Origin: Sinohyriopsis cumingii
Lineage: Eukaryota > Mollusca > Bivalvia > Unionida > Unionidae
DNA: 64,000 nucleotides
Direction of reading: 5' to 3'
Assembly: GCA_028554795.2 (NCBI GenBank)
Contig: CM068838.1
Location: 88,292,944-88,356,943, forward strand
Position numbers and translations under genes: made by a program. Each line of letters begins with the position of its first letter. Position 1 is the first letter of the stretch. The notes beneath the pieces are model-generated. The model made no database searches. It was not told where the DNA came from and saw only the letters and a list, made by a program, of their open reading frames with translations. Of the stretch, positions 42,300 through 57,559 are shown in pieces.

Positions 42300-45200
42300 T
42301 ACATACACTATCTTTTAGGTACTTGTACTGTTTTGACTTGGATGTAATTAACATTTTATTGCAAATCTATTCTTTGATATACCCCTCTACTGTTATATTT
42401 ATTGGCAAGTTTGAATAACAAGTAATGCGCATGATCACTTGTTCTTGAAACATCTGCTGTATGGACAATGGCTTCAATATCAGACTGACAAATTTTAATT
42501 TCCCTAAAGAAAGCCTCATTTCCCTACTGGCAGCCTTGCTGATTTTACCTCTTCTGTTGATTCTTGCCCTCTATCTGGTTTCAACTTGAATAACCAAAGT
42601 GCTAAGGATGTTTAATTACCATGTAAACAACACTGCAAAGCCATGTGCTTGTTGTGACAATACACATGGTAATTAAATCAAGAATGAATACTTGATTTAG
42701 AGGTGTTAATTGATAATGGAATATAGTAGGGTGGTAATACATGAGGATTATCACAGTTGTCAGATAAAAACAGTCTTTTTTCTCTTTGCAAAAGCTACAA
42801 ATAAAAACTGCCCTGAATAAATAGTCTTGTACACTGACAAAATTTTGTTTCATCTATCTCTCGCACACACACATACACGCTCGCATACATTAACTGAAAC
42901 ATGACTTAAAGTTCTTTATTTTTTTTTGTTGCAATTTGATAATGAGGTTATTGTTGCTGTAAGAATACAAGTTGCACTTAATTTCTTGACAATGTGGACT
43001 TGTGTCATTGCATAAAACTTATCAATAAATAATATCCATAACTAATACATATTCGAACCATCTTAATCATTTTGCCAACATTAAACAACATAACAGCAAC
43101 AAAGAAGTATGCTCTAAATGCAGACGAGCTTGCACACTGAGACATAATTCTCTCTCTCTATCAATTCACTAACAACACAAATCTTTGAGTACTTTTATTT
43201 TTATTGTAATTAGATTCTTGAGTTGAGAGCAGAATGAGACAGAAAATATATGTTTACTTTGTACATTTGTACCGTTAGGTTGTCGAGTAGTGTGTTCTGT
43301 AGAGCTTGTTCGGGTATGATCCTTTTATTTTTTGTACATGGTCAGTACCACAAAATGATAATTATTTATTTTACATGTAATTTTTCATACACTGAAATTA
43401 ATAATTATTTTTTTGTGTACGAAAATTACATGAAATACAGTATTATTGTTTGTGTGTACACAGATAATATTTGTGTTCTATAATACAGATTAACAGTACT
43501 ATTTCACCAAAATATTTTCAAGTTCTACATCAACAATTTGCATTGGAATTGAGTGCACTGACAGTCATTTCACTGTTATAGAGATACTGATTGGATTTCT
43601 TCACAACTGGGTTAAATTTCACACAAAATATACCAAGAAATGAGTTCCCCATTTTAATAGTTACAATTTTGTATATGTGTATTGTACAGTATCCCATGTC
43701 GGATCAATGTACTGGAATTGCATTATTACAGTTAATTTAAAATTTATCTAAACTGCTAATATTCACTGAGATAAAACATCTGCAAATACAAGTAAGAAGT
43801 AACGCAAGTTAATTAATTTTATTTTTATCATCAGAATATTTAAGTATTTTCCAACCAATCAAGTTAGATAATTTTGGAACTGAATTTTTGATATTAAATA
43901 ATAAATTTCTTTGAAATCGGCTGTAAGACTTTGAGGAAAAGTACTTACCATTTATGGGAATAGGGATGTCCGCTTCTTCGATGACCAATTTGTCCTTGTA
44001 CAGAATCTCTGTCTTACCGCTGGTCAGGCTTTTGTGTTCTTCACAAAGCCAGTGGGTCTTTCTATTTGGCAGCTGTACCCTGTAAAGCAATAATTGCAAT
44101 AATAATAATTAATAATAATAATAATAATAATGATAATAATAACAAAAAGAGCTAATAAATAATAGCACTGAAATGAAGTTCTGTACTGTAATTGCATAAG
44201 CTGCTTATGAATTGTTTAGATTTAAAAAACTTTTCATTTTTTCTTAAGTTTAATGTTTGATGCAAGCATCAGAAGATTGAAAGATGGAAAATGAGAGTTG
44301 TCACTCTACAACAAATATCTCCTGATGATTAATGAATCCTAAACAGCCCATACTATAAGTGAAACTCTGTTGATTATACTGAAGTGTCATAACATTTGCT
44401 TAGGGCTGTTCCAGTAAAACATGTACCCCACCCACTGGAGGGGGGGGGTACTTTCAAATTCAAACAACCCACAAGGGAAGCAATCTAAATAAATTATGAT
44501 CCACTGTCAGATGTGTTTTAATAGAAAAACACTGTCCCCTACAGAAGCATAACATTATACATATTTTCTGGCTAAGGGGTTGGTGGGCAGAAGAAGGGAT
44601 TTTAATAATGGGTTGTGGACAGAAGCTATTTAAATGACAACTGACTGCACATAATCGATTGAATTCTTATAGATCATGTAATCTACCGCATATTTTTATT
44701 TGTACTTCTCTTTATAATCAATCATCTTTTGTCCTTTGTCTGTCAGCCATGTAAGTTTCTGATACTGTGAAATCACAAACTTTTTGGGTGGCATATTATT
44801 TGGAGATATCATGGTTCAGTCACTTAATACCTACTAATTTAATGTCCATGAATATAGATTTTTTAATAGGAATTTTTATTATAATGCAGAAATCATGAAT
44901 TTGTATCCTTACTAAACTGTCATGTATTATGACTGTGTGTGTGTGTGCTTACTTCAGAGATCGCTATGTTTTGCTAACTTTGCTTTCAGGTATGCCATTT
45001 TTGATTTGAATGATAGTTAAATCTTGTATTGCTTTAAATATGCGGTCAGATGCAATGATTCCCTGTTATTCTTTTTTCAATAAATATTTTGGTATATATT
45101 TGTCAGAAAAAATATTAATACCTGTGAAAGTGATGTTGCATTATTTCTGCCTACTTTTACACTAAGCATTTCTTGTTTTATTTTTACGCCTTGTTGCATA

Positions 45201-48200
45201 ACTAATATAAAATGAAAAAAGAAATATTGCAAATCAAACATTGTTATATCATAAATTAGATTAAAATATCAAGAAAAAGAAAAACAAGGAATAATTTTTT
45301 CCCCATGTACTCTTAAAATCAACATCATTGCAGTTAACTTTATTGTCAATAGCAACATCAGCACTGATGGCCTTGCAGTAACATTCTGGACTTTGAAGCC
45401 AGGAGTTGCAGGTTCCATCTCCCACTTCTAGTTTTTCATATGAGATTTGTAACCAAGGCCTGAGGGGCTTCCATGGCACAGTGGTACAAGATGCATGTCT
45501 TGTGATCACTTGCCTCTCATCATTCTAATGCCACTTGTACAAGAGAATTTTGCCAGTTACTTTTGGAAGGTCAGTTGTTCTATGCTGGTGGTCTTTGGTG
45601 TCTCAAAAGTACTTGGAATTTTCTTCAACAGTAAAACTGGCTGCATTATATCAATTCTCTTGAGCTAAAAATGGTGTAAAGCCCATGGTGATCAATTGTG
45701 TGTTAAATATTATACAGAATATACGGAATGAATACTTTACAAAGATTGTTGCAGAATGGGACTGGATGGACTGTTTTTTTAAAAACCAGATTGGAGATGA
45801 TGTAAAGAAAGCAGACTACATTGAGAATTTGATTTTTCTTATCAGGAGAAAAGTGGAATTCTGTTTTAAAATGGAGTAAAATCATGCCTGCATGACCTCT
45901 GTCAGTGTGAGTTTAAGTCTCTGAACAACCAATATGGGTTGGTAGTCTTTTGGGGTTCTTCCTCCACCAAATATAATGACTGCTATGTGTAGCCTATCAT
46001 GTGCTGAAAATGGGATCTGTGTGAGGAAACTCTTTATCCTTTTGTTCTGTATGACTTGGGAAACATTTTACTAATTTACTTCGAAACAGAAATCCATTTG
46101 GGGGCAGCTGTTTGTACCATTTTTATAAGTCTTTGGTATGACTCGGCCAGGGTTCAAACCTGTGACCTCCCACATCCAAGGTTGACACTCTACCACTAGG
46201 CCACTGGAGCGGTACTTTTAACCCTATTGTCAATAACTGACAGCATTGCATCGATTACTGCAGTTTGGCAAGCGCAGCAATAAATAATAATGATTTTCAG
46301 AGTTGTCATCTCAATCATTGGGTGAAGCAGCATTATTGCAAAGTCATTTTTTGACATATTTAAATTATAAAAGTGAAACAGAATGCTACAATCTACAGTC
46401 CCAAAAACTTGCAAAAATACAACACACTCTTGAGTTTACTCACCAACATGATAACTCCATGATTTCAAATTATATCTTGGGTTATAGGATTGGTTACTGC
46501 AAATATATTGGTTCTGTGGGCAATGAAATTTATTGAATTAATGAGCTAAATTGTGAGCTAAATTTGAAAATTGCGCCTAATTTTGAAAGCAAAGCTACAA
46601 AGGTTGTTTTGTGTTCTTGCGACTCAGATATGTTGTGTGTATATTTAGAGTTCGTAAACCAGTTTCCTGACCGCAAAAAGGGGGAAGTAACCATCTTTAA
46701 TGCCTCAATACCAAATTAAGTCTGTCGTGGTAAACCACATTTCATCTTGCATGCTTTTATTATTTAATTTCTTTAAAAAAAAGCAAAATTCACAAAGCTC
46801 AATTCTTAATAGAATTTTGGCAGAATGGGATGATTCTCTCTCTTAAAGAAAACAAAAATTGTATATATTTTAAAATTTTTATTTAGTATATAAATAACTG
46901 ACAATTATTGTTTTTCTCCTGGCAGCAGATTGAAACAAATATATGACAATTCTTTCAAAAACTGAATGCCAGAAGTTAATATTACAAGAGTTACAGAGAC
47001 TATATTTGATGGTGAATACATTGTTGGTAAATAGCATTTACAAGTACCTGACATCAGATATCTTGCTGTATTAAGTTAGTCTGTAAATAACTTTGCAATC
47101 AGCAATTACTATCTATTTTAAAGGATTCTGCTAAATGGAATTCTTTATCCAGTCTTCCATTCACTGACAAAGTGACTGCATAGCTAATTGAGCGTACAAT
47201 CACTTAAAGAATTTTCTTTATGCAAAAAAACTCAATTGTTTCTCTAACATGTATAATATTTTTAAACATTTAAAAATTGGAAAAAGACATTTTGTAGAAA
47301 AAGTATCATTTTATATTTTGCCAAGGTCAAGAAATAATTCAGTTTATTTGGAAATATATTAATAATGTTCATAGTTAATTTAAACATAGAGAAATGTTGG
47401 TATAATATATTTTATTTATGTATCAGCTCAAGTTCTTAGCATTTCGCAACACCTAAAATGTATGTTATTTAACTCATGTACATTATCAGATGCTATAAAT
47501 AAAAACTAGATTACCGGTAACATCTTTTAATTTGACAGTGTAGTTTCTTATACTGAGCATGACCTAGTGACAACATATATTCTTCAACATTTCAGGAAGT
47601 ACTGATCTCATGCAAAGCTGCCATCTTTCAACTTTCATGACTGATAATGGCAACCTTGTGCAAGCTTGCAACAAGAATTTTAGATTTTGCAAGCTTGCAG
47701 ACTTGAGATTTTGCAAGCTTGCAGACTTGGAAAAATTCCTTTTGCAAGCTTGTGCGAGCACCCTTTCTAGCTTGTGCAACCTCAGTTAACTTGTCGTAAG
47801 CTTGCAGCAAGCTTGTGAGAAGCATGTATTTTGGTTTGGGAGTTCAAATGGATTTTTGTGTTAGTAGTTTGTATCAGTTTCACCAGTGAGCATATGGTGA
47901 TGGAGAAGTCTTGACTAATCCTGCATCACACGCTGCCAAAAAGTTTACATTTAGCTCACTTAAACTTTCTCTAACAATGTCCATTGTTCCGACCAGATCT
48001 ATTTTAACTTATTCAAGCTATATATTCTGATATCTGGAGATGTGCAAAGTCAAAGACTTTTAACAGACAAAATATTAAAATGCATGAACATTTTTCAATG
48101 ATATATTTGGACTGAGTTAACAACTGCAATCAATAAACCATGATATTAAATTATTCAAATCTGTCAGGCAGATGCATAATTATAATCTGCCAATAGATAT

Positions 48201-51200
48201 TCTGATCTCTAGAGTGGCAAGATTTTTTTTCCAACCATACTGTTTCAATGAAGAGAATCAACAGAATGGACAAGAACAGACCAGAATAGATATAATCACC
48301 AGAACAGAAGGTTTAATTCACCTTTAAGTAGCTAAATTCATGTTGGTTAACTGTACACCTTTTATTGTCCCCCCCTTGGATGTTATTTCTTACTGAAGCT
48401 GAGAAAATGTTTCACACATTAAAAAAGAGGCACTCTTGTACTCATAATTGTTATCATATACTTCTCCATCCCAGTCTGTTATTGTGATAATATCCCTCCC
48501 CCCATCTACATGTATTTGTCTTGTTTTTGATATGTATATAAATTTTTTCACATGCTTTTCCTACTGTGCTAATTGTTTGTGAATGTATATACGAATTGAA
48601 ATGTAGCTGGGAGAATGAATTCCAAGATAGCAAACATAAAAATTTCTGGATGAATACTGCTTGGAATCCATGTCTTTGTACAAAACTCAAGAGTCCAAGA
48701 CACATGGTACTAATTCAGTTCCCACTGATAACCTGTGCAAACACAATGATTTTTAAAATTCAATAACTTAAAATTTCTGAGTGCTCATGATTAAACTTGC
48801 ATCAGTATAGAAAACCATATTAGCTGCAACATTTTCTGGACCTACACAAGTTTGAAACATGTGCTTTCAATATCACACCATAGAGTCAGGTGCTGATTTC
48901 AGTTAATGAGTCTTCCAAACTCAAGTCTGTAAAGGGACTGAAATTATTGTTCATAAAAGAATTTCTCTGATCTTTTTCAGCAACAACTAGGACAAGCTCT
49001 CAAAAATGTATTTTTACTTGAATCTTACTTTCATTATCAACCAAGCCTGTCCAGCCAAACCCACATATATACACTATTTTATCTTCACCCACTTCTAGAA
49101 TGCTTCCGATTCTTCCATAACATTACTACCATGAGTCCTTCAATTAACTCCCAATGGTTTTAAGCTTTTTTTGGCCATGCTGGCTGGTCACACTGTAAGA
49201 TATCCAAGTAACAGAAATACCATGGGATAACTCAAGACCAATAAGATCAAATAACCTGGTCAAGTTATCTCCATTGCAGGAATGCTGCCAGTATTTCAGG
49301 ATCTTATCTAAGTGTGTGATCTCCCCAACCCTTGCCAAGATAAGCGGGGAGTAAACAAAAATGATGGAGGGGGGGAATGGCCATTGTTTAAAATCTCCCT
49401 AACACTTAAATATCTCTCTTTCTTACTTTCCACTCCCTTAAGTCTGTATTGAAATCAGAATCCTCAAGAGATGTACCCTTTAGCTGTATAGCGATTATCA
49501 CTGTGACATCATTGTGCAAGATCAGTCAGTCTCTTATGTTTAATGTCATTTAATTTTTGCACATAGAAAGCATGTACTTCATTTGGTAATACACCTGCAT
49601 GATATGAAAGTTGGTCTCATCATTCTTTTGTTGCCATAGTGGTTCTGCCAACTAGAGATCTACACACACTTAATTATGTTGTCTGGGGATTCTCTGATGA
49701 TCCCCATGACCATTAAACTATAGATTGTTTCTGAATTTAAAATGAGCCTCCTCTTTGTATGAATGTGAAATTCCCACGTCTCACAGGTATTGTCTATTGG
49801 ATATGTCTGTTTCTAAATAAAAGCTTTCACTAACATGAGGTCAGCAAAAGTTTCACTTTCTTGAATCAATGCTTTGCTGCCTTTTGTGCCAGATTTGTTT
49901 CTGTTCCATAATGCTGTATTACGATTTTACGTCTATCAATGACATAGTCAGAGGTATCTTGAATAAGTATGTTCTCTTTTTAATTTCTTGTTAGATCTTT
50001 ATTTATTCAATTTATCTCAACCCTTATCTTAAATGAGCACAAAATCCCTCAGTGCTGAATGTTTGGAGAAAAGAAGTGAAAATTGCACTCAACTTTTAAA
50101 TTGCATTTATTTAGGATTAGTAATTTTGAAATACTGCTGTATTTGTATAGGAGGTTGACTGGCATGCTGTCTGCTTGTCCATCCAGCATATAAACTGGAC
50201 TTGCACTCGACATCAATTTTGGGCTCAAAGTTACACATTGGTATTTCCAGACTGATATGCTTGAAATTCATTGTTATCATAGCTATCATCAGCCAGTATT
50301 TGCTGAATGAAATCATCAGCTGAAGACACACCATATTGATATTCAACCAATTTTTGGTTTTCTATGTGGCCCTTATTTGAAACATGCATTTATAAAACTT
50401 CCTTGATGAATGTAAGGTTAAAACTACCATAAAATGCTTGTTTCAGGGCCCAATGTACCAATAAAATTTAGTTTAACAACCATTCATATTAAACCGAAGT
50501 ATCCAGCTGTGTAAACATTTGCCTTCCTGAAACAGGATGTTGCAACAAGCACTGCAAGACCTCTTCTGGCAGTGAGAATTACATTGTGATAAGAAATTAA
50601 AGGATTAAAAGTTAAGTAAAAATTGCATACTGCACAAAATACATTTTTTATGTGCACAACTCTGAAATAATTTGCAGGAGTTCAAGTGCATCTCTGCTTT
50701 AAAAGTATGGGAATTCGTACAAATTTGCCACACTCACATGTCTTGGCATCATTTCTGTCCCTGTATGTTTTATTTGTGTGAGTTAACTGCTAAGAGGGGT
50801 TTAAATATGGTTATAATATATATTCATTTTTTAACGACAACCACACTTGTGCTTTCTGATTTTGTTAACACAACCCACACCAGAAGTGATTTTCCTAACC
50901 AACCCTCCAGTGTCAGAAACAATACAGTTTCAAACACAACCTCCCACAGAAGTTTTTTTTTTAAAGTGTTATCCCCGGTGGGGATATATGTTTCACTGGA
51001 AGAGCTCTTAAATCTTTTGATCGTTGTTGTTAATTTATTATTGATATCTGAGCAAATCTCATCTTAACTGTCAGTATAATTAACTTTTCAAAGGAATATA
51101 TAAGAGTGCAAAAGGATAAAAAAGTGACAATAGACTAGCTTCATATGAAATGACCAGAATAACTAGTTTGTTATAAAAAGAAATCATTCTTATTAGCAGC

Positions 51201-54200
51201 CAAAAATAGTGGCACTGAAAAGTATCCAGCTGCAAAAAGATTGTTCACAAAATGTTACCAAGGATGCTTTTACAGTCACATCCACTGCAATCAGCTTATC
51301 AAATTATAACTTTACTCACTGTTTTAAAGTTGGCCATAACCACTCACTGATTGGTTGAAATTATGGAACAAATAATAGCACTCAAATTAAGTTATTTATG
51401 AATTGTTTAGACTTCAAGTCAAGAGCTTTTCATTTCTGTTAACTAATAGTTGTATAAGCATTAATCTGTTGATTGTTTCTGAGCTTAGTCTGTTCCTTAT
51501 CTGTGCAAAAACTATGAATCTTGTTCTGTGCTGAGATCCCCCTTTCTAGATTGCTATCTGAAGGGGCATATGCAAAGTTAGCTTAGCCAGTTTGAACAAG
51601 CTGGAAAACTGTTCTTTTTCCAGAGCTCACAAGTATTATCTTTTGCATACTTCTCCAAAATAAGATTTTTCACTAGCATAAGCTCTGCAAAAGTTTTACT
51701 TTCTCGAAGCATTGCTTTACTAACTACTATGCCAGATTTCTCATCTGTTCTATAATGTTCTATAAAGGTTTTAAGTCCAACAATGCCATCATCTGTTCGT
51801 TCAGACTGAAGTATTTTGATCAAATAAATATCTTTACTTCTTAATTTCATTTTTTGATTCTTGGTTATTCATTATATCTTAACCCTTTTAGGGCTATATA
51901 GTTTTGTAGCACATGCTTCCACTGGGCTAAATTGTTTAAGAAAATTAATAATAATTGCTCTCTACTTTTAAATTGTCTGTATTTTAATCAGGCTTGGTAT
52001 TCTGTCTCTTCTACTTTAATTTCAAAATAATGCTGAAAGATATCCTGATACTAATGCCATGACAAGCAATGAAAATTGTATACTGTGCAGAGTATGTTTT
52101 CATATGTGCAACTAATTCATGTGCATCATTGCTCTCCAAATGCACAAATTTGTACAAATTTTGTGATTCATGCAATTGTGTCCTGGCAGCACCTTGACAT
52201 TTGACTTTTTGACTCCTACATCAACAGCCTTCTTTCTATCCCAAATGCAAGTGACTGACAAATCTGGTAACCATTGATGATGGAGAACGAGTTATTATGT
52301 GGCAGCCAATTGTCTTCTTTCAGTCAGTGGCTTTGACCTTTGACCTATTGACCCCAAATCAATAGGGTTCTTCCTCATCCAAATGCAAGTAATCTACAGA
52401 ATAACTATAGATGGTGGAGAACTCAAGTTAGTGTGCAGATACCATTTTTCTTCTTTCAGTCATGATGACTTCAACTTTTGTGATTTTGACCCTGAAATTG
52501 ATACTTATCTTTCTTATCCCAATTTCAAACCATCCTTAAAGTTTAGTAACTGTATATCTTGGACAACTCAAGTTATTGTGCAGAAACAGAATTGGTAGCA
52601 GACAGATAGAAAGACAACATAACATAATACAATCTAATTATGATTCATGTATAACTGTTATGTACTTATAGATGACACAAAATTTGAATATTTTAAAATT
52701 TGGATGCTGTAATTCCCAGCTTAAGACCTACCTTTTAAGGTTGCCCATCACCATTTCCTCATCTTTTTCCATAACTAATTTTCTAATCTTGAAATATGCT
52801 TCCTTAAAATCAGCTTCATTCATAGTATTGGTCTGAAATGAGAAGATGATATGTGCTAAAGTTTCCATTCTTACTTGACTCTATATTGTTGGATGTTGTT
52901 GTTCCTGCATAATACTATCTCATCTGATTTCATTTTCAAAAAATCAAAAGTTGTTATAAAATGAAAGAAATTATTGTGAATTTTTATAATAGTCCAATAA
53001 CAAATCTAGATTTCACCTAACCAACTACAATTAATTTGTTTGAATATCAAATAAAGCCTGCCTCTGAAACAACTGCAGTCATTCATGGCAATTAAATAAC
53101 AAAAATGTGATTTGTTTCTGTAACTGGCTGCAATTCACATTAACAAGAAACTCTCCACTTCCCAATCCAGTATTCTTATTTTTTAAATCTCAGAATACAG
53201 AAAATACTTCCATAAACTAACCATCTTTATTTTGGCTCTATTTCAGTTACATTTAAAATATTTCCTGTCTTTCCTTTAAAGATTTTTGTTGATAAATATG
53301 AACTACAGTCCATGGCACAATCTACATATACCACTTGCTTGACATCTGTGACCTGCTTCATTTATTAATACAGAACTTCCATCTGTAAAAGAAATTAATC
53401 AATGAACATGATTTTTAAAGCTACTAGTGCATTGCTCACTAAAATGTGGTTTCTAGGACCTTAAACTAAGGAACTTGTGTGGGGAAATCTGAAGTCAGAA
53501 GATGTGCATTCAGACAATTTGAAATCAAAGTCCTTCAAGCACTTGTCAACAGACACAACATCCTATGCAAAGATATGAGGTGGATCCACAAGTGCCACAG
53601 CTATGTCCAAATGGAGCAGACAAGACAAAATCCATACAAAACACATCTTGGTCTAGAGAACAATGTTCACATCAAATTGCATCAAAATATCTGAATGGCT
53701 CTTGAACTATGTATGGTGATTACAAGCAAAGTCTCATATAAGGATATGAAGATGAATGGCATTAGCCAATGCTATGTCCAAAAATAGGGCACATTAAACA
53801 AAACCTATATTTCACATCAAGGTATGACAGACAATGTTTTTCCACCAAAATTCCTCCATATATTGAATGGTTCTTGAACTAGACAGATTGCAAGCTGCAA
53901 TCCAAGTTTCCATGTGAAGACAAGACAAGAACTTGCTTTACAAAGACCATGAATTGATCCAAAATGGAGTACCGGTATGCCTGAAGAAACTCTTAAAAGG
54001 TATATGCAAGTCAATGAGACAATGTTCTTATCAAATTGCATGATTCAGTGATTTTATTTTAGCTATGCCAATTACAAGCAACAACAGCTTGATAAAGACC
54101 TGATTTCCAAGAAGGCTGTGGACACTTAATGTCCAAAAGGCACTATCTTCACTTAGGACCATCAAAGTTTTAAGACCTACCTACAAGTAGTTTGGAGAAG

Positions 54201-57200
54201 CAATAACAAACAACTGTTAACTGATGATGCATGGCAGACTGATGCAGACTCACTGTATAATCTCTTCAGGTCTTGAATCAGAATAGCTAATAATTGCAAA
54301 GACTTTCCACTACTTAAGAGAACTGCTACGTGATATTTAAAGTGGTTGTGTAAAAGTGTGACCAATACAGATAAATATTACAATACTCATTAGTTGTTTC
54401 AATAGATGATTGTATGAGAAACTTTTCCCCACCGTATAAAGTTCATGTAATATCAATGTCATTTCTTAAAAATTCATGTACTTATTTATCCTTCATAGCA
54501 TGCACCCAACTGCAAATAGGAAAATCATAAAATTGTCTGGGATCGAGCCTTGTCATTGAGATTTTGTGTCAGCCAATCACAAAGTACTTTACATTTGTTA
54601 TACAATGTTTCATTGGCTTAAAATAAAAACTCGATGTCAAACTCAAGTTCAGGAGTTTTATAATCTCTTGACCAGATATGTCATGATCAGAGAATGACCC
54701 ATTAATAGATCAGGTTCTAATGTTCATTTTAAATTAATAAATACAAAGAAGAGTATAGACCATAATTTGTTGATCCTGCATTATACATTAGCAGACCAAG
54801 GTCTGTGCATTTGCAGCTAGATGCATATTAAGTCTGTTGAACAGACCTCACATCTGACTCTGAGAGATCTTAGCCAAATAAGAATCTAGAAAAAGAAATG
54901 CCAATTTTTCCTTGTCACAACCATAGAGGGGCTTTCTAAAGTCTGTTGAACAGACTTCACATCTGACTCTGAGAGATCTTAGCCAAATAAGAATCTAGAA
55001 AAAGAAATGCCAATTTTTCCTTGTCATAACCATAGAGGGGCTTTCTAAAAATTTTGGAAAGTGATTTCATTGACTGATGAGATGGGGTGACATAATATTT
55101 TCTTGATGATGAGATGACATCATATTTTAGGTAAACAAGGGCAACTACATAAATTGATTTCAGTGTCTGATTAAAACCCAACTCTTGTATTGGCATCTAT
55201 TTACAAACTAATGTATAAGATATTCTTTTAAGTTTACAATACAAGTTTGGCTTAAATGAATGCAGAAGGTATGTCAAGATAAATTCTGGGATAGCAAGAA
55301 ATGTCTGTGGTTTTGTTTCTAAAAATGTAACCAAAGCACCTTCTGTTAGAATCAACAGTCAATGAAGCATTTTACTAAATCTTTGAATGGTGGAGATCTC
55401 ACAAAGCCACATGAGACTAACTTGGTTGAAATCTCAAAAAAGCTACATAAGACTGGCTGGAGGGGATATCACAAAGCTGCAAGAGACTCTCGGTGGTGGG
55501 GATCTCACAAAGTCATTGAAACTGTTTGAACAAGACTAAAGAATTCACACCATGTACACTCACTTATAAGTTGAGCCCAGCTGCAAACTGCACAGACACA
55601 GATCTGCCATATCATAATGTGTTGCTCTGGGTATATGCAGATTGTTCAGAGTAATCAGCAGAACAAACACTGACCCTGATCTGCTGGCACATTATTTGAT
55701 ACAGATCATGGTCTATGTTTTTTGCAGCTGGACTCAACTTTTAAGTGCATATATACAATACCTCTAATTTCTGTAGGAACTGCTGTCCTTCAGGTGTTGT
55801 GAGACAGGTAAGCCGCATGTTGATGTTTTTCAGTATGGCCATGATCCGCATCAGATATGGTGCCACATTAGATATGAAGTCCTGTTCTTCTCTGGCTGTC
55901 AGCTCTGGGAATGGAATAGCTGGGGCCACCACATGCCAACCCTGTGGATAAAGAAAATAAAATAATAAAATAAAGAATTATTTGAAGTCATGAAATTAAA
56001 AGCTGATAGATGTCTAATCCCCCAATAATAGTATCATTCCCTGAGGTAACTGAAATCCACTATGCATATCTACAAAAAAAAAACATGTCCAATTCTATTC
56101 CAAGATTTCCTCATCAATGTACATGGGAGTCATTGTCTTCCTTATGGTCAATAAATTCAACCATGTGCAAATGGCTGGCCTTGTTAATGTCATCCCATCT
56201 TTTCAACAGTAGTGAATGTATAATGAATTATATGCTTGCCCTAAGATGTTATTTATTTATAGAATTCCCTTCTTGTGTATCTCACAAGTTATTTCCCTTT
56301 CTGGCAATGCAAGACTAAATCTTTTGTATGGAAACCATTGATCTTTGATACAGGTCTTAGTAATCTAGACCCATGGCTGTTTTAATCCAAAAATCAACGT
56401 CTTTTTTGTCTCCAGTACAAACCTTCCACAGTGCTTACTCAAGGTAAATGCTGTAGAACTTAAGTTGCCATGAGAACTTCTATTTTTCTTCTTTCATTTG
56501 CTGCAACTTGATATTTGATCTATCAAGTACAGAAGTCAATAGATGTTCTGTTTGCCCCAAGAGCATTCAAAATACCAAGTTTGGTCCAGCATGTTGTGTA
56601 GCACTCAATTTACTGTTCAGAAACAATTTTTTTCTTTTTCAATCAACATGGCCATGACTTTTGACCTACTGAACCAAAAATAAATATGCATCTTGTTACA
56701 CTCCTCAGAAATAATCCAAAGCTTGGAAGATTGTTCAGAGTAATCAGTAGAACAAACAACATTGACGGTGTAAAACTAAAGTTGTCTATAAATTAAAAAG
56801 GTAACAGACGTACAGTTAGATACATATAGAGACAGACATCTTAACATTATATTCTCTGATTTTGCAGGCATGCAAAATCTGAAAATGTAAACATACTCTC
56901 AGTGTCACATGCCACATGATGCCACTCTCTTTGATGTTTAGAGGCTCTCCTCAAAGAAAGCAAATTTTTAAAAGTAAATTATGTTTCTCTGAGAATATAT
57001 TCCCCAATCACATTACATTAGGAATATTAGCCTGCTACCTCACGAATCTAGCCTACTAAATGAAGAAAATTGTATTATTGTCTATTTTTTGATAGACAAA
57101 GGGCAGTAACTCTTGTCCATTATCTCCTCTTGATACCACCAGGTTTTGCCAGTTTTTAGCTGAATGAGACATTAATGCAGATGCTCACATGGCAGGGTCA

Positions 57201-57461
57201 CTGGTGGTTGGGAGGGTTTTCAAGTAATGTGATTGGAGAAATATAATTTACTTTATAAATTTGCTTTCTCCTTCAAATATGTTCCCTAATCAAATTACAT
57301 TTGGAGAATAAGTAATAGGAAGAATGGATGCTGAGCATATGACCTCTACCTCGGGTATTCTTCTGGATCTGAGTAGCTGGATCCCCATATGAAAGATAAC
57401 CTATTCTCCTAATGACCTAAGTAACACAGCCCAAGATCCCTTGATCTGGGACTTGTGTGTG

Positions 57462-57559
<98 letters not shown>

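Larger units (their letters stand above)
37740..43948 (-). other. intron d/terminal of the minus-strand gene
   Basis: 6.2-kb intron holding an inverted-repeat element (38866-39667), a reverse SINE (39885-40069), a satellite (40535-41550) and a TA microsatellite (42243-42295). The stretches 37740-38860 and 42300-43940 show nothing recognisable. Confidence 0.65.
44080..52731 (-). other. intron c/d of the minus-strand gene
   Basis: 8.7-kb intron. It holds an AAT-rich simple repeat (44098-44142), SINE fragments (45455-45695, 45895-46015, 46101-46214), a Hind III-site-rich palindrome cluster (47640-47825), a segmental duplication (49720-50060 and 51560-51990) and a degenerate repeat (52190-52620). 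The stretches 44150-45450, 46215-47640 and 47830-49720 show nothing clear. Confidence 0.65.
52833..55761 (-). other. intron b/c of the minus-strand gene
   Basis: 2.9-kb intron. It holds a degenerate ~165-bp repeat (53480-54180), a 109-bp duplication (54830-55047), a ~45-bp repeat (55387-55530) and a MITE (55562-55746) next to the exon b donor. Confidence 0.65.

Noticed and set aside
45685-45879. 64-codon ORF ending [11 protein letters not shown]
   Set aside because: It starts inside a SINE tail, and there is no homologue I recognise and no splice context.
50672-51067. 131-codon plus-strand ORF
   Set aside because: Composition is that of AT-rich intron. Part of it lies in the segmental duplication, its counterpart is not open, and no motif was recognised.
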